A stretch of DNA of 64,000 nucleotides from GCA-2737725 sp033763995 (GTDB lineage Bacteria > Pseudomonadota > Alphaproteobacteria > Rhodospirillales > Rhodospirillaceae). Below are positions 34,575-42,739 of this stretch, piece by piece. The first letter of the stretch is position 1; each line of letters begins with the position of its first letter. The translations under genes and the position numbers were made by a program. Location of the stretch: positions 5,119 to 69,118 of the forward strand of contig JANRJL010000094.1 of the NCBI GenBank assembly GCA_033763995.1. Direction: 5' to 3'. Under the pieces are notes generated by a model. That model had not been told where the DNA came from. It made no database searches and saw only the letters and a list, made by a program, of their open reading frames with translations.

Positions 34575-35624
34575 ATGAATTTCGTGAGAAATTGCTGGTA
34601 CGTCGCGGCCTGGTCGCACGAGTTGGAAGCGGGCCGGCCGTTGGCGCGCATCGTCGCGGGCGAGGCGGTGGTGATCTATCGCAAGCTGGGCGGCGCGCCC
34701 GTCGCCTTCGAGGATAGCTGCCCGCATCGCCGCGCGCCCTTGTCGCTGGGCCGCATCGAGGGCGATGACCTGCGCTGCATGTATCACGGCATGCGTTTTG
34801 GGCCCGACGGCCGCTGCAACGAACTGCCGGGTGCGGAAAAAATTCCCGGCAAGGCGCGTGCGCGCGTCATTCCCGTGATCGAGCGCGACAATTGGATCTG
34901 GGTGTGGACCGGCGATCCGGCGCGCGCGGATGAATCTCTGCTGCCCCAGGGCTTCGGCTCCGACGGCGACGGCTGGCGCATGAAGTTCGGCCAGATGGAC
35001 TACGCGGCGAATTACGAGCTGGTGAACGACAACCTCTGCGACGGCTCGCACATCGCGTTTCTGCACGAGAACACGCTGGGCAAGAACATGGGCCGGCGCT
35101 TTTCCGACGAGCTGCCGGTGGTGACGCGCCTGCCGCGCGGCGTGCGCGTGGACCGCAATTTCATCGGTCAGCGCGTCAAGGCGCCTTGGGTGCGCTCCGG
35201 CGACGGCCTGGTCGACGTGCTCACGACCTATGACTTTCTGGTGCCGGGCATTTTCCTGTTCCGCACCGGCTTCTACGAGCCCGGCACCGCCGCGCGCATC
35301 GAGGAGGGCAGGCTCACCGCGCCGCCCTATTTCGAGCGGGTCGATCAACAGGCCGTCACACCCATGACCGAGCGGACGGCGCGCTATTACTTCGCCGCCG
35401 CCCACAAGGATCAACCGGGCTTGCCCGAGATGTTGGGGCACATCTTCGGCCTCATGTCGCGCGCCTTCGAGGAGGACCGGGTCATGATCGAGGCCCAGCA
35501 GCTCAACTGGGACCGCCATCGCGACCGCCGCCCGGCGTTGGCCACGCCCCACGACGAAGCACCCATGATCATGCGCAGCACGATCGAGCGGATGCTGGGC
35601 GAAGAAACGGGAATTCCAGCCTAA
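34575..35624 (+). CDS. Rieske non-heme iron oxygenase (VanA-like)
   Basis: A 349-residue oxygenase. The Rieske 2Fe-2S ligands are Cys49, His51, Cys68 and His71 (SCPHRRAPLSLG ... LRCMYHG). The mononuclear iron site is the D-x2-H-x4-H of NLCDGSHIAFLHE (Asp157, His160, His165). The overall layout resembles vanillate O-demethylase and related aromatic demethylases. The required ferredoxin/reductase partner is not adjacent. A strong AGGAAGGAA ribosome site precedes the ATG. The substrate is not known; together with the esterase and hydroxylase genes it hints at use of aromatic plant compounds. Confidence 0.87.
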   Translation: MNFVRNCWYVAAWSHELEAGRPLARIVAGEAVVIYRKLGGAPVAFEDSCPHRRAPLSLGRIEGDDLRCMYHGMRFGPDGRCNELPGAEKIPGKARARVIPVIERDNWIWVWTGDPARADESLLPQGFGSDGDGWRMKFGQMDYAANYELVNDNLCDGSHIAFLHENTLGKNMGRRFSDELPVVTRLPRGVRVDRNFIGQRVKAPWVRSGDGLVDVLTTYDFLVPGIFLFRTGFYEPGTAARIEEGRLTAPPYFERVDQQAVTPMTERTARYYFAAAHKDQPGLPEMLGHIFGLMSRAFEEDRVMIEAQQLNWDRHRDRRPALATPHDEAPMIMRSTIERMLGEETGIPA

Positions 35625-35648
35625 AGTTGCGCTCCGTCTTCGCCGCGC

Positions 35649-36143
35649 TCACCCTCGCCACACGGCGCGTTCGAGCCGCATCACCAGGCAGTCGTCGGCG
35701 CCGAAGCGGCGCGGGCCCACGGGTTTGAATCCGAGGCGTTCGTAAAACCGAATGGCGCTCACGTTGCGCGCCAGCGGATCGATCAGGACGGCGGTGACCT
35801 CTGGTGGCGCGAAGCAGCGCGCCAAGGCCTGGCGCATCATCTCGGTGCCGTGGCCTTTGTTCAGCATCTCGGCCGGGCCGATCCAGATGTCGATGGCGCG
35901 CAGGTTGGGCGCGCAGTCGCCCCAGTAGTGGCTTTCTTCCCGCGCCGGGTCGATGATTTGGACCATGCCGATGGGCCGGCCATCCAATTCGGCGATCAAC
36001 TGTTCGCCCCAGTCGTGCGCGGCGGCGAGGATGTCCTCCCACAGCCAATCGTCGTTGGGGTCGGAGGCCAGCACGTGCGGTTCATGATCCCAGCGGCTCA
36101 GCAGCGGCGCATCGGCGAGTGTGGCGGGGCGCAAGCGGATCAT
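35649..36143 (-). CDS. GNAT acetyltransferase, AAC(6')-like
   Basis: A 164-residue acetyltransferase. It resembles the aminoglycoside 6'-N-acetyltransferase Ib/Ih-type proteins: LRPATLADAPLLSRWDHEPHV, YWGDCAPNLRAIDIWIGPAEMLNKGHGTEMM (acetyl-CoA binding, with GHGTEM), and DPLARNVSAIRFYERLGFKPVG. Many chromosomal members act on other amines, so resistance is only a possibility. It is last in a leftward group after the PhyH gene, 78 bases downstream. Confidence 0.8.
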   Translation of the reverse strand: MIRLRPATLADAPLLSRWDHEPHVLASDPNDDWLWEDILAAAHDWGEQLIAELDGRPIGMVQIIDPAREESHYWGDCAPNLRAIDIWIGPAEMLNKGHGTEMMRQALARCFAPPEVTAVLIDPLARNVSAIRFYERLGFKPVGPRRFGADDCLVMRLERAVWRG

Positions 36144-36221
36144 GACGGAGCACTTAAAACATGACGCATTGTTGCGGCAAGGGCATGTACGTTGGGGCTC
36201 AAGGCAACATCGAGTTAGAAC

Positions 36222-37430
36222 TTACTTGGTGTTACTTATATCTCTCTGCAACGAGGCAAGACTGGCGTTCACCGCAGCCAGGATATACCCCAGCGCATCA
36301 GACTTATTCTTGCCTACGAGAGCCCTGACCTTGTCCGCCGCGATCATCGGATGATACGGGCCGAACTCAAGATGCGCCAAGCAGAGCTCAATCAACCGCT
36401 CGGCGATCGCGTGGTGCGGGTCCGGGAGCGGCCAGGGGAGTGTTGCGTTGGCGACGGGGACGCCGAGCTTGGCCAGTTCATCGGTCAACTTCAGCGCCAA
36501 ACCGATGATGACTTTATCGTTGCGCAGGTAGAATTGACCTGTCGGCTCATCGCAAAGCGTATCAAGATCGGCGTCTTTGGTGGGCATGCGTCGGGCCAGC
36601 CATTTGCAGTACAGGTCGGTCTGCCACGAGCGATTTCCGAAATCGAAAAACACCACGTTACGGCTGCCGCTGGGGATGGGGTCGAGCAGGGCCTCGGCGC
36701 CCGCCGTTGCCGTCACGACGCGTTCGATGGCCGGAAGCAGGGCAAGGGTCGGGCGATCCTTGAAGCGCAGCGCGCCGCCGGAGTGGAATGTGCGAAGGTT
36801 GAAGACGACCACGTCGCCGGGTTGCGTCGGCACGTTGTAGAGCTCGAACGCCGGAACGTGGACATGCTGCATCTTGGCCGCCCCAACCAGCATGTCGACT
36901 TTCGGCAAGGCTTCAACCGCGCCCCACTTGTCAAGCCGCCGCAAGTCGCTGAAGGGCATACGGTGGCTGCCGACGGCGACTTTCAAGCCCCCGCTGGCGT
37001 TTCGGTAATCGCGAAAATAGACGCCAAAACGATAGGCCGGGTAGATTTCGTCGAACGGCCAGTACCCGCTGTGAAGGTTGTCCGGCATGCCGCGCGCGTC
37101 GCAATGAAACTCCGTAAAGGGGTTGGCGGTTTTTTTTCCAGGCGTGGCCTCGTAGAGGATCGAGCCGTGACGATAGTGCACGAGCTGCTCACCCAACAAC
37201 GCGCGGGCAATATTGAGAATCCGGTTGTCGTAAAGCGGCCAGCGCAGCTCAGGGATCGAAACGAGATCTGGAAAATCATCGGGATATCGGGGCGACAGCG
37301 CCGCGATGGCGGATTCGAAGTCGTCGACCTCGGCCGGGGTGAGGAGGTTCTTGACCAGGCAGAAACCGTATTTCTCGGCGATGCGCTTGATCTCGGACGG
37401 ATCGTTAGCGCTGGAGTAGTAATCGGACAT
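36222..37430 (-). CDS. Phytanoyl-CoA dioxygenase (PhyH) family protein
   Basis: A 402-residue Fe(II)/2-oxoglutarate oxygenase. The iron ligands are likely His109 and Asp111 (TEFHCDARG) and the later His in NLRTFHSGGALRFKDRP (about 219), where the following Arg would bind 2-oxoglutarate. It is longer than typical PhyH proteins (about 300 aa), with an extra C-terminal helical segment. It starts 56 bases after the SDR gene in the same direction. The hydroxylation substrate is unknown; secondary-metabolite or lipid modification are both possible. Confidence 0.75.
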   Translation of the reverse strand: MSDYYSSANDPSEIKRIAEKYGFCLVKNLLTPAEVDDFESAIAALSPRYPDDFPDLVSIPELRWPLYDNRILNIARALLGEQLVHYRHGSILYEATPGKKTANPFTEFHCDARGMPDNLHSGYWPFDEIYPAYRFGVYFRDYRNASGGLKVAVGSHRMPFSDLRRLDKWGAVEALPKVDMLVGAAKMQHVHVPAFELYNVPTQPGDVVVFNLRTFHSGGALRFKDRPTLALLPAIERVVTATAGAEALLDPIPSGSRNVVFFDFGNRSWQTDLYCKWLARRMPTKDADLDTLCDEPTGQFYLRNDKVIIGLALKLTDELAKLGVPVANATLPWPLPDPHHAIAERLIELCLAHLEFGPYHPMIAADKVRALVGKNKSDALGYILAAVNASLASLQRDISNTK

Positions 37431-37486
37431 GCTATGGCCTGGCGGTTAAAGACCGAATCTCAATTCTTAAGAGTGAGCGCAGTTGC

Positions 37487-38197
37487 CTACCACGGAATCA
37501 GGTCGCCGTTGTAGAGCCAGAAGCGGCCCGAAGATTCGAGCGTCAAGTTGGCGATGACGGCGCGCAAACTGGCCATGGCCTCGGGCGCCTCGAGGGGTGC
37601 TCCGGGGCCGCCCATGCGCGTCTTGACCCAGCCCGGACAGAAGGCCGCGGTGATGATGCCGCGTGGGGCCAAGTTAATGCCCAAGTTGTGCATCAGCATG
37701 TTGGCGGCGGACTTGCTGGTCCGGTAAGCGTGAATGCCGCCGTCGGCGCGCGCGATGGAGCCCACCGAGGAGGTGATGGTGACGATTTTTTTCTGCGCGC
37801 TGGCCGCGACGTTCTCGATCAAAACCTCGGCCAGTTTCATGGGCGCCATGGTGTTCACGCGGAACAGCCGCGCCCACATGTCGTAGTCCATGTGGCCGAA
37901 TTCCTGGCGCGGATCGTTCTCGGCCTTGGCCTTGGGGCCGAACAGCCCGGCGTTGTTGAGCAGCACGTCGATGGGCCGGCCTTTCAGGTCATGCGCGAGT
38001 TTGTCGATGGCCGCGAAATCGGCCACGTCGAGCGCATGGACGTTAAGGCTGGGATGCTTTGCGTCCAAGGCCGTCAGCTCGGCCGATGATTTGGGGTCCC
38101 GCGCCGTGGCGATGACGTTCCAGCCGTCGGCGCAGTATTGACGGGTGAGTTCCAGACCCAAACCGCGATTGGTTCCGGTGATCAGCACGGTGGGCAT
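37487..38197 (-). CDS. Short-chain dehydrogenase/reductase
   Basis: A 236-residue NAD(P)-dependent oxidoreductase. The cofactor motif TGTNRGLG is at residues 7-14, NNAG near residue 80, and the catalytic Ser-Tyr-Lys set in TITSSVGSIARADGGIHAYRTSKSA. It resembles the C-factor/sniffer-like SDRs. The ATG at 38197 has an AGGAG site; an earlier in-frame start at 38248 lacks family sequence. It lies 47 bases after the solute-binding protein gene, with PhyH next in line. Confidence 0.88.
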   Translation of the reverse strand: MPTVLITGTNRGLGLELTRQYCADGWNVIATARDPKSSAELTALDAKHPSLNVHALDVADFAAIDKLAHDLKGRPIDVLLNNAGLFGPKAKAENDPRQEFGHMDYDMWARLFRVNTMAPMKLAEVLIENVAASAQKKIVTITSSVGSIARADGGIHAYRTSKSAANMLMHNLGINLAPRGIITAAFCPGWVKTRMGGPGAPLEAPEAMASLRAVIANLTLESSGRFWLYNGDLIPW

Positions 38198-38244
38198 GGG
38201 GAAGGCTCCTGGGAAAGGGGTGATGGCGTCGCGGTGAAAATTTC

Positions 38245-39747
38245 TCAATCGATCAGTTCAATCGTCTCGTAATTGATCTTGCCCTTTTGCGGCGCGTAGT
38301 TTTTCACGCGCGGCATGACGCCGTCGAGCACCGGAATTTCGTGCAGCAGCAGGCTGGTGGCCTGGTCGTGATAAAAGCGCAGCACCTCGCGCGTGAGCGT
38401 GGCGCGTGTCTCCAGGTCGGGCGCCGTGCGCGCCGCGATCATGGTGGGCATGATGGCCTGGTCGCAGTACCACGGCTTGGGCCATAGGCAGGAATGCAGC
38501 CGGATGGTGCGCAGGGGCTCGAAGGTGGGCCAGGCGCCGAACACCTGGCTGAAGCCGTCGCCCTTCCATTCGCCCAGGTTGACCACGCGCATCATCTGCT
38601 GGGTGGGAATGGTGATGAGGTTCAGCTTCACGCCCACCGCCGCCAAATTCTCGGCGACGAATTGATAGATCAAGCCGTCGCCGGCGTTGGACGAGACGAT
38701 CACCTCGGCATCGAGCGTAAAGCCATTCGCAAACCCTGCTTCCTTCAACAGCGCGCGCGCCTTGGCGGGGTCGTAGGGATAGGGTTTCAGATCGGGGTCG
38801 TAGCCGAGCAGGCCTTGCACCGCGCCCTGGGTGGCGGGCCGGGTGGCGCCCTGCAGCAGGACGTTGGCGATGGAGTCCTTGTCGACCGCATAGTTGAGCG
38901 CGCGGCGCACGCGCACGTCGTCGATGGGCTTGCCTTGGCCCACGACGAAGCTGATGGAGATCACGTCGATGGGCTGGCGGCGATGCAAGCGCCCGCCGGC
39001 CGCTGCGATGGCCGGTTGCTCGTCGGGGCCCATACCAATCGCAATGTCGGCCTTGCCCGTCAGCAGCGCCTGGAGCCGCCCGGTGATCTCCGGCAGTTCG
39101 CGAATTTCCAGCGCCCGGATCTTGGGCGGGCGCCACGACAGCGGGTTGGGCGCGTAATCCACGGTCGCCGCGCCCCAGTCCTTCAGCACGAAGGGCCCGG
39201 TGCCGATGGGGTTCTTGACGAAGCCCGCGATGCCGACCGCGCGCAGGTGCTCGGGCTCCAAGATGTAGATCGCCGACAACTCGCGCGGCACGATGGCATT
39301 GGGCTCGGCGGTCTCGACGATCAGCGTGCGCTCGTCGGCCGCCCGCGCGCTGACGATGGTTTCGATCTGGCGCGCGGCGGGCAGCACGGCGTTCTCGGCT
39401 TGTTTCAGGCCCAGAATGTTGGCGGCGACGTCGGCGGCGGTGAGCGGCCGGCCGTTGGAGAATTTCACACCCCGGCGCAGCGTGAACGACCATGAGGTCG
39501 GAGAGAGTTGCTGCCAGCTCTCGGCCAGTTCGGGCACCAGGGTGCCGTCCTCGGCGAAGGTGGTCAGCGCCTCGAACATCGGCGACCAAGTGTAGGTGGC
39601 GAACACGCTGACGGACTTGCGCGGGTCGGGCCCGCCGGGCGGAAAGGCCACCACGGCCACCTTCAAGGTCTGATCGGCCGCCCATGACGGCGCAGGGCCG
39701 GAGCATGTGGCGGCAATCAGGGCAATGGCGGTGACAAGGCGCAACAT
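38245..39747 (-). CDS. Family-5 extracellular solute-binding protein (first paralog)
   Basis: A 500-residue periplasmic protein with signal MLRLVTAIALIAATCSGPAPSWA, of the peptide/nickel-type SBP family 5. Typical segments are ELAESWQQLSPTSWSFTLRRGVKFSNGRPLTAADV, IGTGPFVLKDW, VRRALNYAVDKDSIANVLLQG and KPYPYDPAKARALLKEAGF. It ends with a distinctive LHSCLWPKPWYCDQAIMPTM region containing two Cys, also seen in the second paralog at 40214. No permease or ATPase genes are in the window, so it depends on a transporter elsewhere. An AGGAG site supports the ATG at 39747. Confidence 0.88.
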   Translation of the reverse strand: MLRLVTAIALIAATCSGPAPSWAADQTLKVAVVAFPPGGPDPRKSVSVFATYTWSPMFEALTTFAEDGTLVPELAESWQQLSPTSWSFTLRRGVKFSNGRPLTAADVAANILGLKQAENAVLPAARQIETIVSARAADERTLIVETAEPNAIVPRELSAIYILEPEHLRAVGIAGFVKNPIGTGPFVLKDWGAATVDYAPNPLSWRPPKIRALEIRELPEITGRLQALLTGKADIAIGMGPDEQPAIAAAGGRLHRRQPIDVISISFVVGQGKPIDDVRVRRALNYAVDKDSIANVLLQGATRPATQGAVQGLLGYDPDLKPYPYDPAKARALLKEAGFANGFTLDAEVIVSSNAGDGLIYQFVAENLAAVGVKLNLITIPTQQMMRVVNLGEWKGDGFSQVFGAWPTFEPLRTIRLHSCLWPKPWYCDQAIMPTMIAARTAPDLETRATLTREVLRFYHDQATSLLLHEIPVLDGVMPRVKNYAPQKGKINYETIELID

Positions 39748-39841
39748 GGGGGCTCCTGGGCCGAACACGCAACATTTCCGGCTTTGCGCGGGCGCGTCTT
39801 TGGCTAAGATAGACGCGATCGGATCGGGATGGGAGGGGTCG

Positions 39842-40210
39842 ATGACACGAACTGCGGCGATGGTGATGGCGGCGGCCCTGACCGCGCTTTCGGCCGCCAC
39901 GGCGCAGGCGATGTGCATCGAAAACCGCTCCGACCGCAATATCGCCTTCGTGCGCGGCGAGCCCTTCGCGGAGATGGCCGTGCTCTATCAAGGCGTCGTG
40001 CCGCCGCGCGGCTTCACGTGCGCGCCCATGCCGATGCGGGCCGACGGCACCACGCCGATCTCGATCTACGTCGTGGACGACCGCGGGCGCTGTGCGACCG
40101 CGCGCGGGTGCCTGTACGAGAACCGCGACGATCAAAATGTGTTTGTCGGTGCGGGCGCCAATAATTGCCTGACGGCCTTCAATGTCGATTATTGTCCGGC
40201 CAAAAACTGA
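39842..40210 (+). CDS. Small secreted Cys-containing protein
   Basis: A 122-residue protein with a signal peptide (MTRTAAMVMAAALTALSAATAQA). The mature part contains six Cys (MCIENRSDRNIAF, GFTCAP, GRCATARGCLYEN, NNCLTAFNVDYCP), enough for three disulfides. No family recognised. It ends three bases before the second binding-protein gene, so the two probably form an operon; it could be an accessory periplasmic protein of that uptake system. Confidence 0.7.
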   Translation: MTRTAAMVMAAALTALSAATAQAMCIENRSDRNIAFVRGEPFAEMAVLYQGVVPPRGFTCAPMPMRADGTTPISIYVVDDRGRCATARGCLYENRDDQNVFVGAGANNCLTAFNVDYCPAKN

Positions 40211-40213
40211 GCT

Positions 40214-41707
40214 GTGACCTCCGCCCGTCGTATTCTAGTTGTCCTGCTTGCGCTGATCGCGCCGCTCTCGCTCGCGGCCAAGGAACTCAACGTCGGCATC
40301 ATCGGTTTTCCGCGCGAATTGGGCCACCCCTACGCGGTATCAAACCTGCCGGCGATCTATACTTTCACCGCGCTCTATGACGCGCTGACCTTCGTCGACG
40401 GCAAGGGGCACGTGGCGCCGTGGCTGGCGCTCACGTGGCGCCAAACCGGCGACACGGCGTGGGAATTCAAACTTCGCCCCGGCGTGACGTTCTCCAACGG
40501 CGAGCCCCTCACGGCCGAGGCCGTGGTGGACTCGGTCACGTATCTCGTCAGCCCCGAGGCGCGCGGCGACACCATGGCGGCGGAACTCTCCAGCCTCGCC
40601 GGGGCACGGGCCCTCGACGATCTCACGGTGGAGATCGTCACCAAGACGCCCAACCCGGTGCTGCACCGCGAAGTCTCGGCCCTGCGCGTCATCGCGCCCG
40701 GGCATTGGCGCAAGGTGGGGCCCGACGGTTATCGCCGCCAGCCCATCGGCACCGGGCCCTTCGCCGTCACCAGTTGGGGCGCGGCGCGGCTGGAAATGGC
40801 GGCCGTGCCCACGTCATGGCGGCCGCCCAAGGTCGATCAACTTAATCTGCTGGTGCTGCCCGACATGGCCTCGCGCGTGCAGGGCGTGCTGTCGGGCCAG
40901 CTCGACATCGCGCTGGCGCTGCGCACCGAGGAGCGCGCCGTCATCGAGGCGGCGGGCCATCGGTTGCAGGCGAGCCCCGGCACCGGCGTGTTCGTGATCG
41001 CGCTCAACACGCTGCGTGACGAACGCCTCCAGGACGCGCGCGTGAGGAAGGCGCTCAACCTCGCCATCAACCGCGAGCAGATCTCGCAGGTGATGCTGGG
41101 CGGCTTGGTGAAGCCGGCCAGCCAATTCACGCCGCCCAATGCGTCGGGTTACGATCCGTCGCTGACGCCCTATCCCTATGACCCCGAATTGGCCAAGCGC
41201 CTGCTGGCCGAGGCGGGCCATGGCGGCGGCATGAAATTCATCCTCGAGGGCGTCATGAGCGGCGCGGTGTCGGACAGCTCGCTGTTCCAGCAGATCGCCG
41301 CCGAATGGGCTGGCGTGGGCGTGGAGGTGGAACTCCGGCCCATCACCATCACGCAACTCTCCACCGCCATGCACAGCGAGGGCAGTTGGCAGGGCACGAT
41401 GTTTCCCACCGACTACGGCACCGCACCGTCGCTGGACAGCCTGCGCTCCATGAAGTTGCATTCCTGCCTGCATTTGTATCCGTGGTACTGCGACAAGGCG
41501 GGCTTGCCGATTCTCGAGGCGGCCCTGACGGCGAAAACCGAGGCCGAGCGCACCGCGCTGACCAAGCAGGTGTTCCGCCGCTACCATGACGACTACGCCG
41601 CCGTGCTGCTGTGGGACATCGTCTATTTCGACGCCGTGCGCAAAGAGGTCAGCGACATGCCCAGCGTGGGCAGTTGGATTCGCTGGGATGGGATTACGAA
41701 AGATTGA
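40214..41707 (+). CDS. Family-5 extracellular solute-binding protein (second paralog)
   Basis: A 497-residue periplasmic protein with signal TSARRILVVLLALIAPLSLA, starting at GTG 40214. It is clearly related to the protein at 38245-39747: shared segments include VGIIGFPRELGHPYAV, WRQTGDTAWEFKLRPGVTFSNGEPLTAEAV, IGTGPFAVTSWG, VRKALNLAINREQISQVMLGG, TPYPYDPELAKRLLAEAG and LHSCLHLYPWYCDKAGLP. The two are transcribed divergently. No permease is nearby. The ligand may be a modified peptide or another compound recognised by this subgroup. Confidence 0.88.
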   Translation: MTSARRILVVLLALIAPLSLAAKELNVGIIGFPRELGHPYAVSNLPAIYTFTALYDALTFVDGKGHVAPWLALTWRQTGDTAWEFKLRPGVTFSNGEPLTAEAVVDSVTYLVSPEARGDTMAAELSSLAGARALDDLTVEIVTKTPNPVLHREVSALRVIAPGHWRKVGPDGYRRQPIGTGPFAVTSWGAARLEMAAVPTSWRPPKVDQLNLLVLPDMASRVQGVLSGQLDIALALRTEERAVIEAAGHRLQASPGTGVFVIALNTLRDERLQDARVRKALNLAINREQISQVMLGGLVKPASQFTPPNASGYDPSLTPYPYDPELAKRLLAEAGHGGGMKFILEGVMSGAVSDSSLFQQIAAEWAGVGVEVELRPITITQLSTAMHSEGSWQGTMFPTDYGTAPSLDSLRSMKLHSCLHLYPWYCDKAGLPILEAALTAKTEAERTALTKQVFRRYHDDYAAVLLWDIVYFDAVRKEVSDMPSVGSWIRWDGITKD

Positions 41708-41720
41708 ATCACTCTCAACT

Positions 41721-41794
41721 CGTCGTCCCCGCGAAAGCGGGGACCCACATTGTTTGTTTCAACAAATGGATTCCCGCGTTCTTGGGAATGACGA
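41721..41794. repeat. GTCAT-type double-hairpin repeat, copy 2
   Basis: Left hairpin CGTCGTCCCCGCGAAAGCGG...ACCCA and right part TGGATTCCCGCGTTCTTGGG...ATGACGA. It fills the gap between the binding protein and the formylglycine-enzyme-like gene and contains the likely start codon of the latter. Confidence 0.7.
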
Positions 41795-42690
41795 TGAGCT
41801 TCGTTGCATCGACAGCCCATCCCGAACCGGTCACGTTCAAGGACTGCGCCGATTGCCCCGCGATGGTGGTGGTGCCGGCCGGATCGTTCGTCATGGGAGC
41901 CGGCGAGGCCGAAACCGCGCGCGAGGGCGTGCCCGACCAGGGTAACAACGAACGCCCTGTACGTGAGGTGCACATCGCCAGACCCTTCGCGGTCGGCATG
42001 CACGAAGTCACTCTGGCGCAGTTCAAGCGCTTCGTTGCGGCCACGGGCTACGCGCCCGAGCGCGGCTGCACGGTCTTCATAGACCGTAAATTCGAGTTGC
42101 AGGCCGACAAGGCCTGGGACAATCCCGGCTTTCGCCAAGGCGACGACGAGCCGGTGCTGTGCGTCGCCTGGGCCGATGCGAAGGCCTATGCGGACTGGTT
42201 GGCGCGGGAGACAGGCCAGCCTTATCGGCTGTTGACCGAAGCCGAATGGGAATATGCCGCGCGCGCGGGTACCACTACGGCGCGCTTCTGGGGCGACGGG
42301 CTGATGCAGGCCTGCGCCTATGCCAACGTGGCTGACACGGACTTCATGACCTGGGCCGGGCATCCACCCGATGCCCCCAACCGCTTTCCCTGCGCCGACG
42401 GATTCACCCACGCTGCTCCCGTCGGTTCTTTTCGGCCCAATGCATTCGGCCTGCACGACATGCTGGGCAACGTGCTGGAATGGACGGCCGACTGCCATGC
42501 GCCGACCCATGATGCCGCGCCGGTCAACGATGCCGCCTGCTTCCGCGTCGCCAAGGGCGGCGGCTGGCCTAACCGATCCCTGAGCGTGCGTGCGGCGTGG
42601 CGCGTCGGCGGCGGCGACCATGTGCGCAACGATCACCTGGGGTTTCGCGTGGCGCGCGACATGCCGCCGAGCGCGACTGAAAGCCGATAG
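41788..42690 (+). CDS. Formylglycine-generating-enzyme (SUMF1) family protein
   Basis: A ~300-residue protein with the FGE-sulfatase fold: MVVVPAGSFVMGAGEAET, FAVGMHEVTLAQFKRFV, YRLLTEAEWEYAARAGT, FGLHDMLGNVLEWTADC, GGGWPNRSLSVRAAWR and NDHLGFRVARD. True FGEs oxidise a Cys of sulfatases, but most bacterial members have other or unknown roles; no sulfatase is present here. The start is unsure: ATG at 41788 or 41794, both inside the right end of a hairpin repeat. No signal peptide is seen, so the N-terminus may have been replaced when the repeat inserted. Confidence 0.8.
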   Translation: MTMSFVASTAHPEPVTFKDCADCPAMVVVPAGSFVMGAGEAETAREGVPDQGNNERPVREVHIARPFAVGMHEVTLAQFKRFVAATGYAPERGCTVFIDRKFELQADKAWDNPGFRQGDDEPVLCVAWADAKAYADWLARETGQPYRLLTEAEWEYAARAGTTTARFWGDGLMQACAYANVADTDFMTWAGHPPDAPNRFPCADGFTHAAPVGSFRPNAFGLHDMLGNVLEWTADCHAPTHDAAPVNDAACFRVAKGGGWPNRSLSVRAAWRVGGGDHVRNDHLGFRVARDMPPSATESR

Positions 42691-42739
42691 CAATCGTCCG
42701 GCATCGCGCCTATATCATTCGCCAGCGGAAACACATCTC

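Noticed and set aside
35649..36143. Calling a confirmed aminoglycoside-resistance gene
   Set aside because: The protein resembles AAC(6') enzymes, but there is no integron or other resistance context and many chromosomal relatives act on other amines.
36144..36221. A small gene between the acetyltransferase and PhyH genes
   Set aside because: The plus-strand frame there overlaps both neighbours and shows no family sequence.
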